From Pannonibacter anstelovis (GTDB lineage: Bacteria > Pseudomonadota > Alphaproteobacteria > Rhizobiales > Stappiaceae), in the NCBI RefSeq assembly GCF_036881715.1, contig NZ_JBAKBF010000001.1, positions 62,001 through 126,000 of the forward strand: DNA of 64,000 nt, read 5' to 3'. Shown one piece after another: positions 26,599 through 33,787 of this stretch. A program made the position numbers and the translations under genes. Below the pieces are notes generated by a model that did not search any database, was not told the DNA's origin, and saw only the letters and a program-made list of their open reading frames with translations. How positions within the stretch are numbered: position 1 is the first letter of the stretch; the number at the start of each line of letters is the position of its first letter.

Positions 26599-26983
26599 TA
26601 CGGACTTTCCTGAAACACGCGAGTGGGGCAGATCCCGTCCTGCGGCGGCACGATCCGGCTTGTACACGGCCCGTGTGCAATCCTTGGGTGCCTTGTTAGA
26701 ATAGTTCCAGGCAGTCACTTGTCATAGCAATCGAAAGTGAGCTCTGCGGTTGCAATTTGTAGCAAGTCCCGTCAGTTCTTGACTTCCGGCGCCGTTTTGC
26801 CGTCCGCTCCTTGTGTCAAAACCCGTTGTGCAGCCTGCACAATGCGCAAGTGATGTTGACATTCGCGCCGTTCCCGCAGAAAACAGCCATGAATGGCTGG
26901 CGCAGCAGCGCGGGAGTGCTGCAGCCGGGAAAACTCCGGCAAACCAGCGGCTTGCAGCACGTAAGCGAGACGGGACAGACACA

Positions 26984-27289
26984 ATGGTGGCGCGAATCTA
27001 CCGGCCGGCGAAGACGGCCATGCAGTCGGGCAAGGCCAAGACGCAGCGTTGGGTGCTTGATTATGAGCCCGAAGTTGCGCGCAGCATTGACCCGCTGATG
27101 GGCTACACATCGTCCTCGGACATGAAGCAGCAGGTGCGCCTCTTCTTTGAAACCTGTGAAGAAGCCGAAGCCTATGCGCAGCGCAAGGGTATCGCCTACC
27201 GGGTTGAAAAGCCGAAGGACCGGACCATTCGCGGTGCAAGTTATTCGGACAATTTCCGCTTTGACCGGCATGCGCCCTGGACCCATTGA
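26984..27289 (+). CDS. NADH dehydrogenase subunit, NDUFS4-like (ETC complex I 18 kDa type)
   Basis: A 101-residue protein related to the mitochondrial complex I accessory subunit NDUFS4. Visible blocks are VARIYRPAKTAMQSGKAKTQ, RWVLDYEPEVARSIDPLMGY, TSSSDMKQQVRLFFETCEEA and IAYRVEKPKDRTIRGASYSD, ending FRFDRHAPWTH. It is typical of Alphaproteobacteria, the group closest to mitochondria. The start at 26984 is the family start; the frame is open further upstream without similarity. It is expected to sit on the peripheral arm of complex I at the membrane. The other nuo genes are not nearby. tRNA-Arg follows, a common order in this group. Confidence 0.93.
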   Translation: MVARIYRPAKTAMQSGKAKTQRWVLDYEPEVARSIDPLMGYTSSSDMKQQVRLFFETCEEAEAYAQRKGIAYRVEKPKDRTIRGASYSDNFRFDRHAPWTH

Positions 27290-27419
27290 GGCGTATCTGA
27301 CCGGGTGAAGCCTCCCAGGCTCCGTACGCCGCCCGTACCGCTTTCGTGGCGGTCTTTGAATTGGACACCGGGCAAAGCCGTCCCTGCGGCGTGCCCCGTG
27401 CGGCTTGATCCGCGCAAAC

Positions 27420-27496
27420 GGCCCCTTAGCTCAGCTGGATAGAGCACTCGCCTTCTAAGCGAATGGTCGCAGGTTCGAATCCTGCAGGGGTCGCCA
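27420..27496 (+). tRNA. tRNA-Arg (anticodon TCT)
   Basis: GGCCCCTTAGCTCAGCTGG starts a complete cloverleaf. The anticodon loop is CTTCTAA, the T-arm is GTTCGAATC, the acceptor stem pairs with AGGGGTC, and CCA is encoded at 27494-27496. Confidence 0.97.
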
Positions 27497-27838
27497 ACAA
27501 CCATCGGAAATATTGACATTATTGCTGGCGCCGCAAGGTGCCGGCGGCTGTAGGCGATAGTTTGGTCCGCGGCCGTTCGCTGCCGCTTTGGGCCAGAGCG
27601 CTCCCAGCGCGGGTGCCTTCATGTCTCGGCTGGCAAACTTCAGGTCCTGCTAGCCTGCGGTTTTGTTCTGTTGGTGGCATGTTGGCCAGGAGGCGTAATC
27701 AGGCGGGCCATCGTTGCAAAACGAACGGGGCAGGCCAACAGCCGCTGGCCTGCCCCGGGAAGAATGGCCGAGGTGTGAAGGACGCCTGCGAGACCCTGCC
27801 CGGACAATCCACGGGCAGGGGGCGCCAGCGGGCCTTGC
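27497..27838. other. Gene-free stretch with two perfect hairpins
   Basis: I see no convincing gene here. Two perfect inverted repeats stand in the second half: 27727-27737 with 27746-27756 (11 bases, 8-base loop) and 27794-27802 with 27812-27820 (9 bases, 9-base loop). Read on the minus strand, the first is followed by a TTTT run. They probably end transcription of the small gene at 27839-28105; why there are two is unclear. Confidence 0.55.
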
Positions 27839-28105
27839 TCAGCCCGCTTTTGTGCTCCGCAGCAGATCGCCCGGCGACAGCTTCGCCCGCAAGGCCTCAT
27901 TCACATCGGCGGCATCATCATCCAGCGCGTTGGCTGCCATGGTCAGCAGATAGGCGCAGAAAGTGCGGCCATCCTTTTCAGCTTCGCGGCGGGTGAAATA
28001 GATCATGCGCTTGAGGGACTCCGCAGACATATCCTGCATGGCGTCATGGCCATGCACTGTTTCCGCGGCTGCTTCAGCCTTTGTCAGTCCTGCAGCTTTC
28101 GACAT
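27839..28105 (-). CDS. Small unknown protein
   Basis: An 88-residue acidic, helical protein with the core MSAESLKRMIYFTRREAEKD, then GRTFCAYLLTMAANALDDD. The ATG at 28105 has AGGTTG upstream; the in-frame extension to 28210 has no support. I do not recognise a family. The tyrosine/phenylalanine-rich central helix and the single cysteine are its only notable features. It faces the RiPP-type regulator across a 331-base gap, so it may or may not belong to that locus. Confidence 0.5.
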   Translation of the reverse strand: MSKAAGLTKAEAAAETVHGHDAMQDMSAESLKRMIYFTRREAEKDGRTFCAYLLTMAANALDDDAADVNEALRAKLSPGDLLRSTKAG

Positions 28106-28436
28106 GTGCAACCTACCGTTCTGATATTGACCGGTTCTCCGGCCTTGCGTGAAATACCCAGTCCTTGGGCGGCTGCTGGTTTCCCGGCTCACTGAAAACC
28201 AGCCTGCCACGACACCGGTACGTTGATCATCGGGTTGTAGCGTGAAATGAACGTGATAGGTTGACTATGATTGCGGTAAAGATGAAGAATCGGCACTCTT
28301 GAGTTGCAAGTTGTGCCTGTGCCTTGAGAAATCTATCCTAGTACATGAGCAGAAATAGCAAGGGCATGGTTGAGGGCCGGAGTGTCTGCAGCGGAATTGA
28401 TTGCTTCTGGTCCGGAATGATTGTGGGACGATCAGC
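28106..28436. other. Divergent intergenic region upstream of the BTAD regulator
   Basis: This gap of about 330 bases holds no gene I can support. A broken palindrome (GGCAC at 28292 with GTGCC at 28313, enclosing CTTG and CAAG) lies about 120 bases before the regulator start. A TTGACT at 28261 is a possible -35 element without a good -10 partner. It probably holds promoters for both flanking genes. Confidence 0.4.
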
Positions 28437-30569
28437 ATGACGAGGTTGTTTTTCAGGACGCTCGGGGTGCCGCAGCTTGAAGACAGCGGCGGCAGGGCGT
28501 TGAGTCTGAAGACGCGAAAGGCCTTGGCCATTCTTGGCTATCTGGTGCGCTGTCCCGGAGGGACCGAAACGCGCGGTGAGCTATCCGCCCTGCTGTGGAG
28601 CGACGGTGACCGCTCCCGTTCCGCCATGTCTCTGCGCCAGGCCCTCAGCCACATCCGTCAGGTCGAGAAAGAGGCTGGAATGCGGCTGGTGGTGGCAACA
28701 CCCTCCACCCTGTCGCTCTTGCGTGAAAACATTCAGACAGACATTGATGTGCTGACACGGGGCGTAGGCGGGGCCGATCCTGGTGAACTGGACCGTATAA
28801 GCTCGCTCTGGGCCGGTGATTTCCTGCATGGCTTTGACGTGCTTGATCCGGCATTTGGCGAGTGGCTTGCCGTCGAGCAGGCGCGCGTGCGGTCGGTCCT
28901 GAGCAAGAAGATCACGGAGGTGCTGGAAGAAAGCCGGGCAGGGATTGGCCAAGCCGCTTGTGTCAAGCGCGAGCGGCTGGCGCGGTTTCTTCTTCTGCTT
29001 GATCCAGCCAATGAATATGGGCACCAGGAACTGATCCGGCATTTTCTGCGTCAGGGCCAGAAGGAGAAAGCGCAGCAGCAGTTCAGAGACTGTGCCCGGG
29101 AGCTGCGCAATCTCCTCGATATCGAACCCTCGGCAGAAACGCGCCGTTTGCTTGAGGACGTGCCGGATGCTGGCGGCTCTGAAGGGCATCTGGCTGCGCC
29201 TGCACAAACCTCTGGCGCCCGTACGGAGGCTGGGCAGCAAAGCGTCGTAGCCTTTCCCGTGAGCAGGAGGGCCGTGTCTGCGCCGCCCCCCGCCATGGCG
29301 CCGGCCGCTGACAGCGAAGCTGGCCGGTTCTCTCCCGCTGGCAGCATGGAGACGTCCGTCCCCGGTGAGATGCGTCTGCCGGTCATTTCGATCTCCAGCA
29401 TGGCCTGGGACGAGACAGCCGGAGATGAGACGGCATTTGCCGTTCGCGAAGAGGTGGTGACGGGGCTTTCGGCTTACCGGTCGTTTGAGCTCTATGAGGC
29501 TGCCTATTGGGCGGGTGACGGCAGCATTGCGCCGGTGCGCGTGGATGGCGGAGATCTGGGCAGCTTCCTGCTGCGCTTTCACCGGGACCGGACGCTCAAC
29601 CGGCTTGGCATCCAGCTGGAGAACAGGACCAGCGGGCAGATCGCCTTTCACGAGCTGATTGACCTCGATCTGGTAAAGTCCAGTCACGAGCTTCACGAAG
29701 CCGTCTACCGGACGGTCAGCCGCATCCACAGTCATATTATCGGGCGCCTGCGCCAGCGGCCAGGCCGCAGCCCCTTTGGCCGCTGGTGCCAGGTTGAGTC
29801 GCTCATCTGGGAATTCAATGCCTCTGCCGACCGCAAGGCTCTGGCCATCATGCAGGATCTGCAGACGAGTGATCCGTCTTTCAGTCTCACCTATGCCGGG
29901 CAGGCTTCCATCCTGCTGAAGCAGGCCCTGTTCTATCCGACGGCCGAAACGCCGCTGGCTGATGCCGAACATGTGCTGTCGCTGACAGAAAAGGCCGTGG
30001 CTCTGGATCCCTGGCAGGTGGTGAACCACCGGGTGAACGGCTGGGCCTTGATCCATTCCCGCCGTGCGGATGATGCCCGCCGTTCCTTTGTTCAGGCATT
30101 GAAGCTCAACCCGCTCGATCCGATGAACACAATTTCCGCAGCCGAGGCCTTGGCCTATATCGGCGAGAGGGAACAGGCATTGAAGACGGCCGAGAAGGGG
30201 TTTGACGGGCTGATCGTTACGCCGCGCATCGTCTATGGATATCTGGCGAATGTGTTCTTTGCGCTTGGCGACTACGAACGGTCGGCTGACTATGCAAGAC
30301 GCGGCCCCTTCGACAATCTTCACGGTCTGGCCACCCGTTTTGCCGCGCTGTACCGTGCCGGACATATGCAGGATGCGGAAGCTGCGCGCGCCCTCCTGCT
30401 GCAGTGTATGGAGCGTCAGCTCGGAACCAGCAGCCGCTGGCAGACTTCACGGCAGCTGCGGCAATGGCTGGACAGCGTGAATCTGTTTCAGGATCCGGAG
30501 GCGCGGGCCTCGTTTGATCTGGCCATGAACAGCCTGCGTGAAACTGTCGGGCTGGCGCGGCACGCCTGA
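28437..30569 (+). CDS. SARP/BTAD-type regulator with TolB-like and TPR regions
   Basis: A 710-residue putative transcriptional activator. The N-terminal OmpR-type DNA-binding segment is residues about 1-95: RTLGVPQLEDSGGRALSLKT, then RKALAILGYL and LSALLWSDGDRSRSAMSLRQ. The BTAD helical domain covers about 97-235, including WLAVEQARVRSVLSKKITEV and QEKAQQQFRDCARELRNLL. A central segment (VISISSMAWDETAGDETAFA, then VREEVVTGLSAYRSFEL) resembles the TolB-like module of CadC-type proteins. TPR-like repeats fill about 465-680, such as AVALDPWQVVNHRVNGWALI and GDYERSADYARRG. The ATG at 28437 follows GTGGGACG. It converges with the two leader-like peptide genes and is the natural candidate to control them and the YcaO gene. 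Confidence 0.85.
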   Translation: MTRLFFRTLGVPQLEDSGGRALSLKTRKALAILGYLVRCPGGTETRGELSALLWSDGDRSRSAMSLRQALSHIRQVEKEAGMRLVVATPSTLSLLRENIQTDIDVLTRGVGGADPGELDRISSLWAGDFLHGFDVLDPAFGEWLAVEQARVRSVLSKKITEVLEESRAGIGQAACVKRERLARFLLLLDPANEYGHQELIRHFLRQGQKEKAQQQFRDCARELRNLLDIEPSAETRRLLEDVPDAGGSEGHLAAPAQTSGARTEAGQQSVVAFPVSRRAVSAPPPAMAPAADSEAGRFSPAGSMETSVPGEMRLPVISISSMAWDETAGDETAFAVREEVVTGLSAYRSFELYEAAYWAGDGSIAPVRVDGGDLGSFLLRFHRDRTLNRLGIQLENRTSGQIAFHELIDLDLVKSSHELHEAVYRTVSRIHSHIIGRLRQRPGRSPFGRWCQVESLIWEFNASADRKALAIMQDLQTSDPSFSLTYAGQASILLKQALFYPTAETPLADAEHVLSLTEKAVALDPWQVVNHRVNGWALIHSRRADDARRSFVQALKLNPLDPMNTISAAEALAYIGEREQALKTAEKGFDGLIVTPRIVYGYLANVFFALGDYERSADYARRGPFDNLHGLATRFAALYRAGHMQDAEAARALLLQCMERQLGTSSRWQTSRQLRQWLDSVNLFQDPEARASFDLAMNSLRETVGLARHA

Positions 30570-30606
30570 GGAGCGAGGGGGCATGAGCGTGCTGCTGCAA
30601 GCGGCA

Positions 30607-30915
30607 TCAATGCAGCGGGCCCGCCACTGCGCTCTGGCCAAGGCCGCTTTCGATCTCCTGCAGATAGGCGGCATCGCCGCGGGCAAGCTTGTCGGCATTG
30701 TAGCGGAACGGAAGCACCACATGCCGGGCCTCAGCCGTCTCCACGACAATCTTGAAGTCAAACAGCGCCGTTAGGTTTGCAGGCAAACCGGCAGCGGCAA
30801 GGACAGCAGCCGGATTGCGGCAGAGTGCATCACGCTTGTCAGGATCTGCTGCTGCTTCAGCCAGAATGCGGCCAAGCACGGGGATTTTGGAGGCGGGCAG
30901 GGGAAAACGCGCCAT
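30607..30915 (-). CDS. NHLP-leader-like peptide A (candidate RiPP precursor)
   Basis: A 102-residue protein. Residues about 14-70 fit the nitrile-hydratase-type leader pattern (NHLP). The order is ILAEAAADPDKRDALCRNPA, AVLAAAGLPANLTALFDFKI, then the strand VVETAEARHVVLPF. After the leader, residues 76-93 read KLARGDAAYLQEIESGLG, then the tail QSAVAGPLH. The same layout, aligned without gaps for about 24 residues, is found in peptide B. If it is a precursor, the core is probably the last ten or so residues after the Gly. The start at 30915 has AGGACAGG upstream. It may instead be a small NHLP-fold protein that is not modified. Its stop lies 37 bases from the stop of the convergent BTAD regulator gene. 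Confidence 0.7.
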   Translation of the reverse strand: MARFPLPASKIPVLGRILAEAAADPDKRDALCRNPAAVLAAAGLPANLTALFDFKIVVETAEARHVVLPFRYNADKLARGDAAYLQEIESGLGQSAVAGPLH

Positions 30916-30996
30916 GGCACCTGTCCTTGCATGGGCTGCTGAATGCGGCATGGACAGGTCAGCCCGCCAATGTGAGGACTGACCTGTATCCCGGTC

Positions 30997-31269
30997 TTAT
31001 TCCGGCAGGATGTCGTAGAAGCACGCACCCAGAGCCTTGCGGCCAAGCTCTTCGAAATAGGTTTCGTCAGCGGCCGCAAGGCGGGCGGTGTCGATGACCG
31101 AAGGAATGACCAGATGCACGGTGTCGGCACTGTCCGCATGGATGGTGACGCCGGAAAGGTGCTTGGCAGCAGCGGTTGCAGCTTCGCCGGCAGTCGCCGC
31201 GTCGTTCACGGTCTTGCCGATGAGCGCGCCAAGGGAGAGCTTACTGTCGAGAATGGCTTCCTGCTTCAT
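30997..31269 (-). CDS. NHLP-leader-like peptide B (candidate RiPP precursor)
   Basis: A 90-residue protein, paralogous to peptide A. The first 50 residues are helical (ALIGKTVNDAATAGEAATAA). They lead to a strand block, GVTIHADSADTVHLVIPS, matching KIVVETAEARHVVLPF of A. The next block, ARLAAADETYFEELGRKALG, keeps the shared pattern H-x-V-x-P then L-A-x-x-D-x-x-Y-x-x-E. The tail is ACFYDILPE, with the protein's only cysteine, a possible azoline site. I prefer the ATG at 31269, eight bases after GAGG, to one 15 bases upstream. It lies 81 bases before peptide A on the same strand, so both are probably on one transcript. No modification is proven. Confidence 0.7.
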   Translation of the reverse strand: MKQEAILDSKLSLGALIGKTVNDAATAGEAATAAAKHLSGVTIHADSADTVHLVIPSVIDTARLAAADETYFEELGRKALGACFYDILPE

Positions 31270-31500
31270 GACGAACCTCTTCATTCTGGTGTTGTTGCCT
31301 GGCAGCAGGGTAACGGCCTCCGTTTCGGGAAACGCATGCGTTTCACGATGAAAGGGTCTTGCCTGATGCTGGTGTCACGTGCTCCCGTCAGCAGACTGAC
31401 CGGGGCGTCCGTTCCACATTCAGGCTGCGACGGGTTCGGCCGTTCGGCAAGAGGCACGCTGGACCTCGCCAGCATTGCAACCTTTGAACGGTGAAGGCTT

Positions 31501-32961
31501 GTGGAAAAGGCAGTGGCACAAAATGGGGCATTTCTGCGGGCTGCCGAAAAGGCTGTAGCGGACCCTGAAGGGGCGTTCACAGCTGTGGCGCAAGGAGGAA
31601 GCGGAACGGACGCGACGGCCCAGGCTCTGTCCTTCCTGATGTCCTGCGGCCTTCTGCGGCAGTGCGGCGGCAGGTTGCAGGCCGCTGAGGGTATTCCGGT
31701 GCAGACCCTGCGCCTGTTTGCAGGGTTTCTGGACCGTTTTGCCCCCCGGATCGCCTTTGCGCCGCTGGCGGACTGTCCGGTCCATGTTTGTACGGCAATG
31801 CCAGGCCTCTTGCCTCGGAGTTGGGGGCAAGAGGCTCTGCAGCCGCTCATGGCGCAGCTGGCTTGCGGCGGGCAGGGGCTCGAGCGGCACCGGGCGGTGC
31901 TGGGCTGCCTTGGCGAACTGGCGGAAAGGCTCAGTCTGATCTCGCAGGGGCATGAGGATCCGCTGGTGCTGGAGCGGCAGGCAGAAGACGGGGAGGAACT
32001 GCCAGCCGGTGACTTCCTGCAGTTCAGTGCTGCTCAGGAGAAGGGACTGGCCGCCCGCGTTCCCGCGCTTGCGGCGGTTTGGGAGGGCCAAAGCATAGGC
32101 TGGAACCGGCTGTCCCGGCGCCGGATGCGTGTTAGCTCTGCCTTCTCAGGCGGGACGGCGCTGATTCCCGCCTTTGCCGTTCTGCTTGGCGAAGGGCAGA
32201 ACGCAGGGATACCCCAGGTTCCGCTAGGGTCAACCTTGGGGGCAGCGGTCTGGACGGATCGGGAAACGGCAGCCCGGCGCGCGGTGCTGGAACTTGCCGA
32301 ACGGGATGCTGCCGGGATCTGGTGGCACAACCGGCTGGGGATAACCCCTGTGTCCTGGGCCCAGGTGAGGGCGTATCTGCCTAAAGTATGTGCAGACTGG
32401 CTCTCCGGACGAGAGCGCGTCACCCAATTTCTTTACTTGCCAGTTGACTTTTCCCTCCACGTGGTCGCCGCCGTTTCCTACGGCGAAGACGGAAAATCCG
32501 GTGTTATCGGTGCCGCTGGCGGGCTGGAACCAGGTGCGGTGCTTCAGTCTGCAATCGGGGAACTCGTGCAAGGTGAATTGGCGCTGGATCTTGCCGGCCG
32601 GGCATCTGCGCCGGGCAAAAGTGGCAGTCCGGGCTCTGCTTTGTTGTCTTACGCGGCAAGGGACGTTCGGCAGGATCTGCGGCTGGAGGTGTCTGCAGCC
32701 TCTGTCGTGCGGGAACTGGAACGGGAGTTTTCCTGGCATGAGTTTGAAGCCTCACTCATAGCGCAGAATATCCGGGTCTGGCTGGCAGATTGCTCTAGGC
32801 CCGAGACCGGGCTTATGTGCATGAAGGCGATCAGTCCCGATCTGTGCTCCTGGCTCCCCCGCTTCGGTAATTCGCGGCTCTTCACGTCTCCTGTCCGGTG
32901 GGGGTTGAGGCCATTTCCTGCAGACGAGGGGGAGTTTTCCGGGAGGCTCTATCCGTTCTGA
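31501..32961 (+). CDS. Stand-alone YcaO-domain protein
   Basis: A 486-residue protein whose C-terminal two thirds have YcaO nucleotide-binding features. ACGGQGLERHRAVLGCLGEL is followed by AERLSLIS at about residues 121-148, giving the E-x-x-E-R cluster (139-143). GSTLGAAVWTDRETAARRAV precedes LELAERDAAGIWWHNR (264-278), the second E-x-x-E-R. AIGELVQGELALD (351-363) gives E354 and Q357. YcaO enzymes activate peptide amides with ATP to make azolines, thioamides or amidines. Residues 1-110 are not YcaO-like and might hold a peptide-recognition domain; this is a guess. It starts with GTG at 31501 after AAGG, diverging from the two leader-like peptides. No ThiF-like, TfuA or dehydrogenase partner is adjacent. 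Confidence 0.85.
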   Translation: MEKAVAQNGAFLRAAEKAVADPEGAFTAVAQGGSGTDATAQALSFLMSCGLLRQCGGRLQAAEGIPVQTLRLFAGFLDRFAPRIAFAPLADCPVHVCTAMPGLLPRSWGQEALQPLMAQLACGGQGLERHRAVLGCLGELAERLSLISQGHEDPLVLERQAEDGEELPAGDFLQFSAAQEKGLAARVPALAAVWEGQSIGWNRLSRRRMRVSSAFSGGTALIPAFAVLLGEGQNAGIPQVPLGSTLGAAVWTDRETAARRAVLELAERDAAGIWWHNRLGITPVSWAQVRAYLPKVCADWLSGRERVTQFLYLPVDFSLHVVAAVSYGEDGKSGVIGAAGGLEPGAVLQSAIGELVQGELALDLAGRASAPGKSGSPGSALLSYAARDVRQDLRLEVSAASVVRELEREFSWHEFEASLIAQNIRVWLADCSRPETGLMCMKAISPDLCSWLPRFGNSRLFTSPVRWGLRPFPADEGEFSGRLYPF

Positions 32962-33054
32962 TCTGCCGGGTGCTGTCACATTCAAGCTCCTGCCGGTTTG
33001 CAGGGGCAGATGTTTGCTGCTGTCAGATGCGTGAAATTCCGGATGGCAGAGCGC

Positions 33055-33083
33055 TTGACAGGTCCGGTCTGACGGCTTAGAAA
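33055..33083 (+). promoter_or_regulatory. Strong sigma-70-type promoter
   Basis: TTGACA at 33055-33060 is followed after 17 bases by TAGAAA at 33078-33083. This is a consensus -35 box, the ideal spacer and a four-of-six -10 box. The expected transcript start is near 33090, at the beginning of a run of hairpins. Confidence 0.75.
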
Positions 33084-33089
33084 AAACCT

Positions 33090-33201
33090 GAGACTGATAC
33101 TCCACTTTTGGAGCGGCGCTCTCACCGGCTTCGTGCCGGTTCCCCTCTTGGGGTCTCTGGAAACCAGACTTTAAAGGCGGGCTTTTGCCCGCCTCTTTTT
33201 T
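33090..33201 (+). ncRNA. Candidate small RNA, about 110 nt
   Basis: Downstream of the strong promoter is a gene-free tract rich in hairpins: CTCCA with TGGAG near 33101, ACCGGC with GCCGGT (33124-33140), CCCC with GGGG (33142-33153) and TCTGG with CCAGA (33155-33167). It ends in GGCGGGC, TTTT loop, GCCCGCC and TCTTTTTT (33176-33201), a textbook terminator that also serves the convergent CAP-domain gene on the other strand. I cannot match it to a named RNA family. A role beside the YcaO gene is not implied. Confidence 0.75.
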
Positions 33202-33220
33202 GTCCGGATTGTGAAGGCCG

Positions 33221-33766
33221 TCAACCTGGGCGGCCATCTTCTTTCGGCCGGGCGAGCGTCATCACCCAGAAATGACGCCACTTGCCGGTTGGCCGGCGCA
33301 CTCGCGAAATGCCAACCCGTGTCACGTAGGGGTTGAGAAGGTTGCGGCGGTGCCCGGCAGAGCCCTTCCACCCGGCCATGGCAGCATCGAGACTGTCATA
33401 ACCGGCACCGAGGTTTTCCGCCGCGGCATAATGTTCGTAGCCATGCCCATCCAGGCGGCGGGCAAGGGCGATGGCTCTGTGCTCGCGCGTATTCATGCTG
33501 TCCCAACGGGCAATGTGATTGGCCATCCATGCCGAGATTTCGTTCAGACGCCCATCGGCGCGCAACGGTGGCAAGCCGTTTTCTGCGCGGAAACCATTCA
33601 ACCTCTGCAGCATCTCATCCCGGTCAACGGAAACCGGTTCTATGGGCACATTGCGGTCGAACTGGCTGCCCGATCCGCCGCCGCAGGCCGCAAGGGGAAG
33701 AACGGCAGCGCCAAGCAAGGTCAGGCGCAGGGCGTCGCGCCGGGTAAGGTTATGTCTCAGCATCAT
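33221..33766 (-). CDS. CAP-domain (SCP/PR-1-like) lipoprotein
   Basis: A 181-residue lipoprotein. The signal has two arginines (RRDALRLTLLGAAVLPLAA) and ends in a lipobox LAAC at Cys28, followed by GGGSGSQ. The CAP domain (about residues 50-165) has LQRLNGFRAENGLPPLRADG, then LNEISAWMANHIARWDSMN and the signatures HYAAAENLGAGYDS and MAGWKGSAGHRRNLLNPYVT. The His and Glu residues of the CAP pocket are present. Such proteins occur widely with unclear roles in the periplasm or outer membrane. The start at 33766 follows AGGG. Its 3' end faces the small RNA and shares its terminator hairpin. Confidence 0.88.
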   Translation of the reverse strand: MMLRHNLTRRDALRLTLLGAAVLPLAACGGGSGSQFDRNVPIEPVSVDRDEMLQRLNGFRAENGLPPLRADGRLNEISAWMANHIARWDSMNTREHRAIALARRLDGHGYEHYAAAENLGAGYDSLDAAMAGWKGSAGHRRNLLNPYVTRVGISRVRRPTGKWRHFWVMTLARPKEDGRPG

Positions 33767-33787
33767 CCCTCAGGGTGTTGAAAAAAA

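Noticed and set aside
21455..27496. tRNA genes as integration sites for a genomic island
   Set aside because: No integrase, direct repeat of a tRNA 3' end or change in composition is seen beside tRNA-Glu, tRNA-Pro or tRNA-Arg.
27538..27996. A 150-codon plus-strand frame crossing the gene-free stretch after tRNA-Arg
   Set aside because: It is arginine/alanine/proline-rich, runs through both perfect hairpins and overlaps a better small gene on the other strand.
28581..30365. Nearly 600-codon open frame opposite the BTAD regulator
   Set aside because: Its composition is that of a GC-rich shadow and it starts and ends inside the regulator gene. No domain is visible.
31501..31600. N-terminus of the YcaO protein as a fused NHLP leader (AVADPEGAF resembles AAADPDKRDA of peptide A)
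   Set aside because: Only a few residues match and no strand block or VLP end follows, so chance is as likely. Not reported as a feature.
33026..33079. A 15-codon frame with an ATG just upstream of the small RNA as a possible extra precursor peptide
   Set aside because: It has no ribosome site, no leader and overlaps the promoter of the small RNA.
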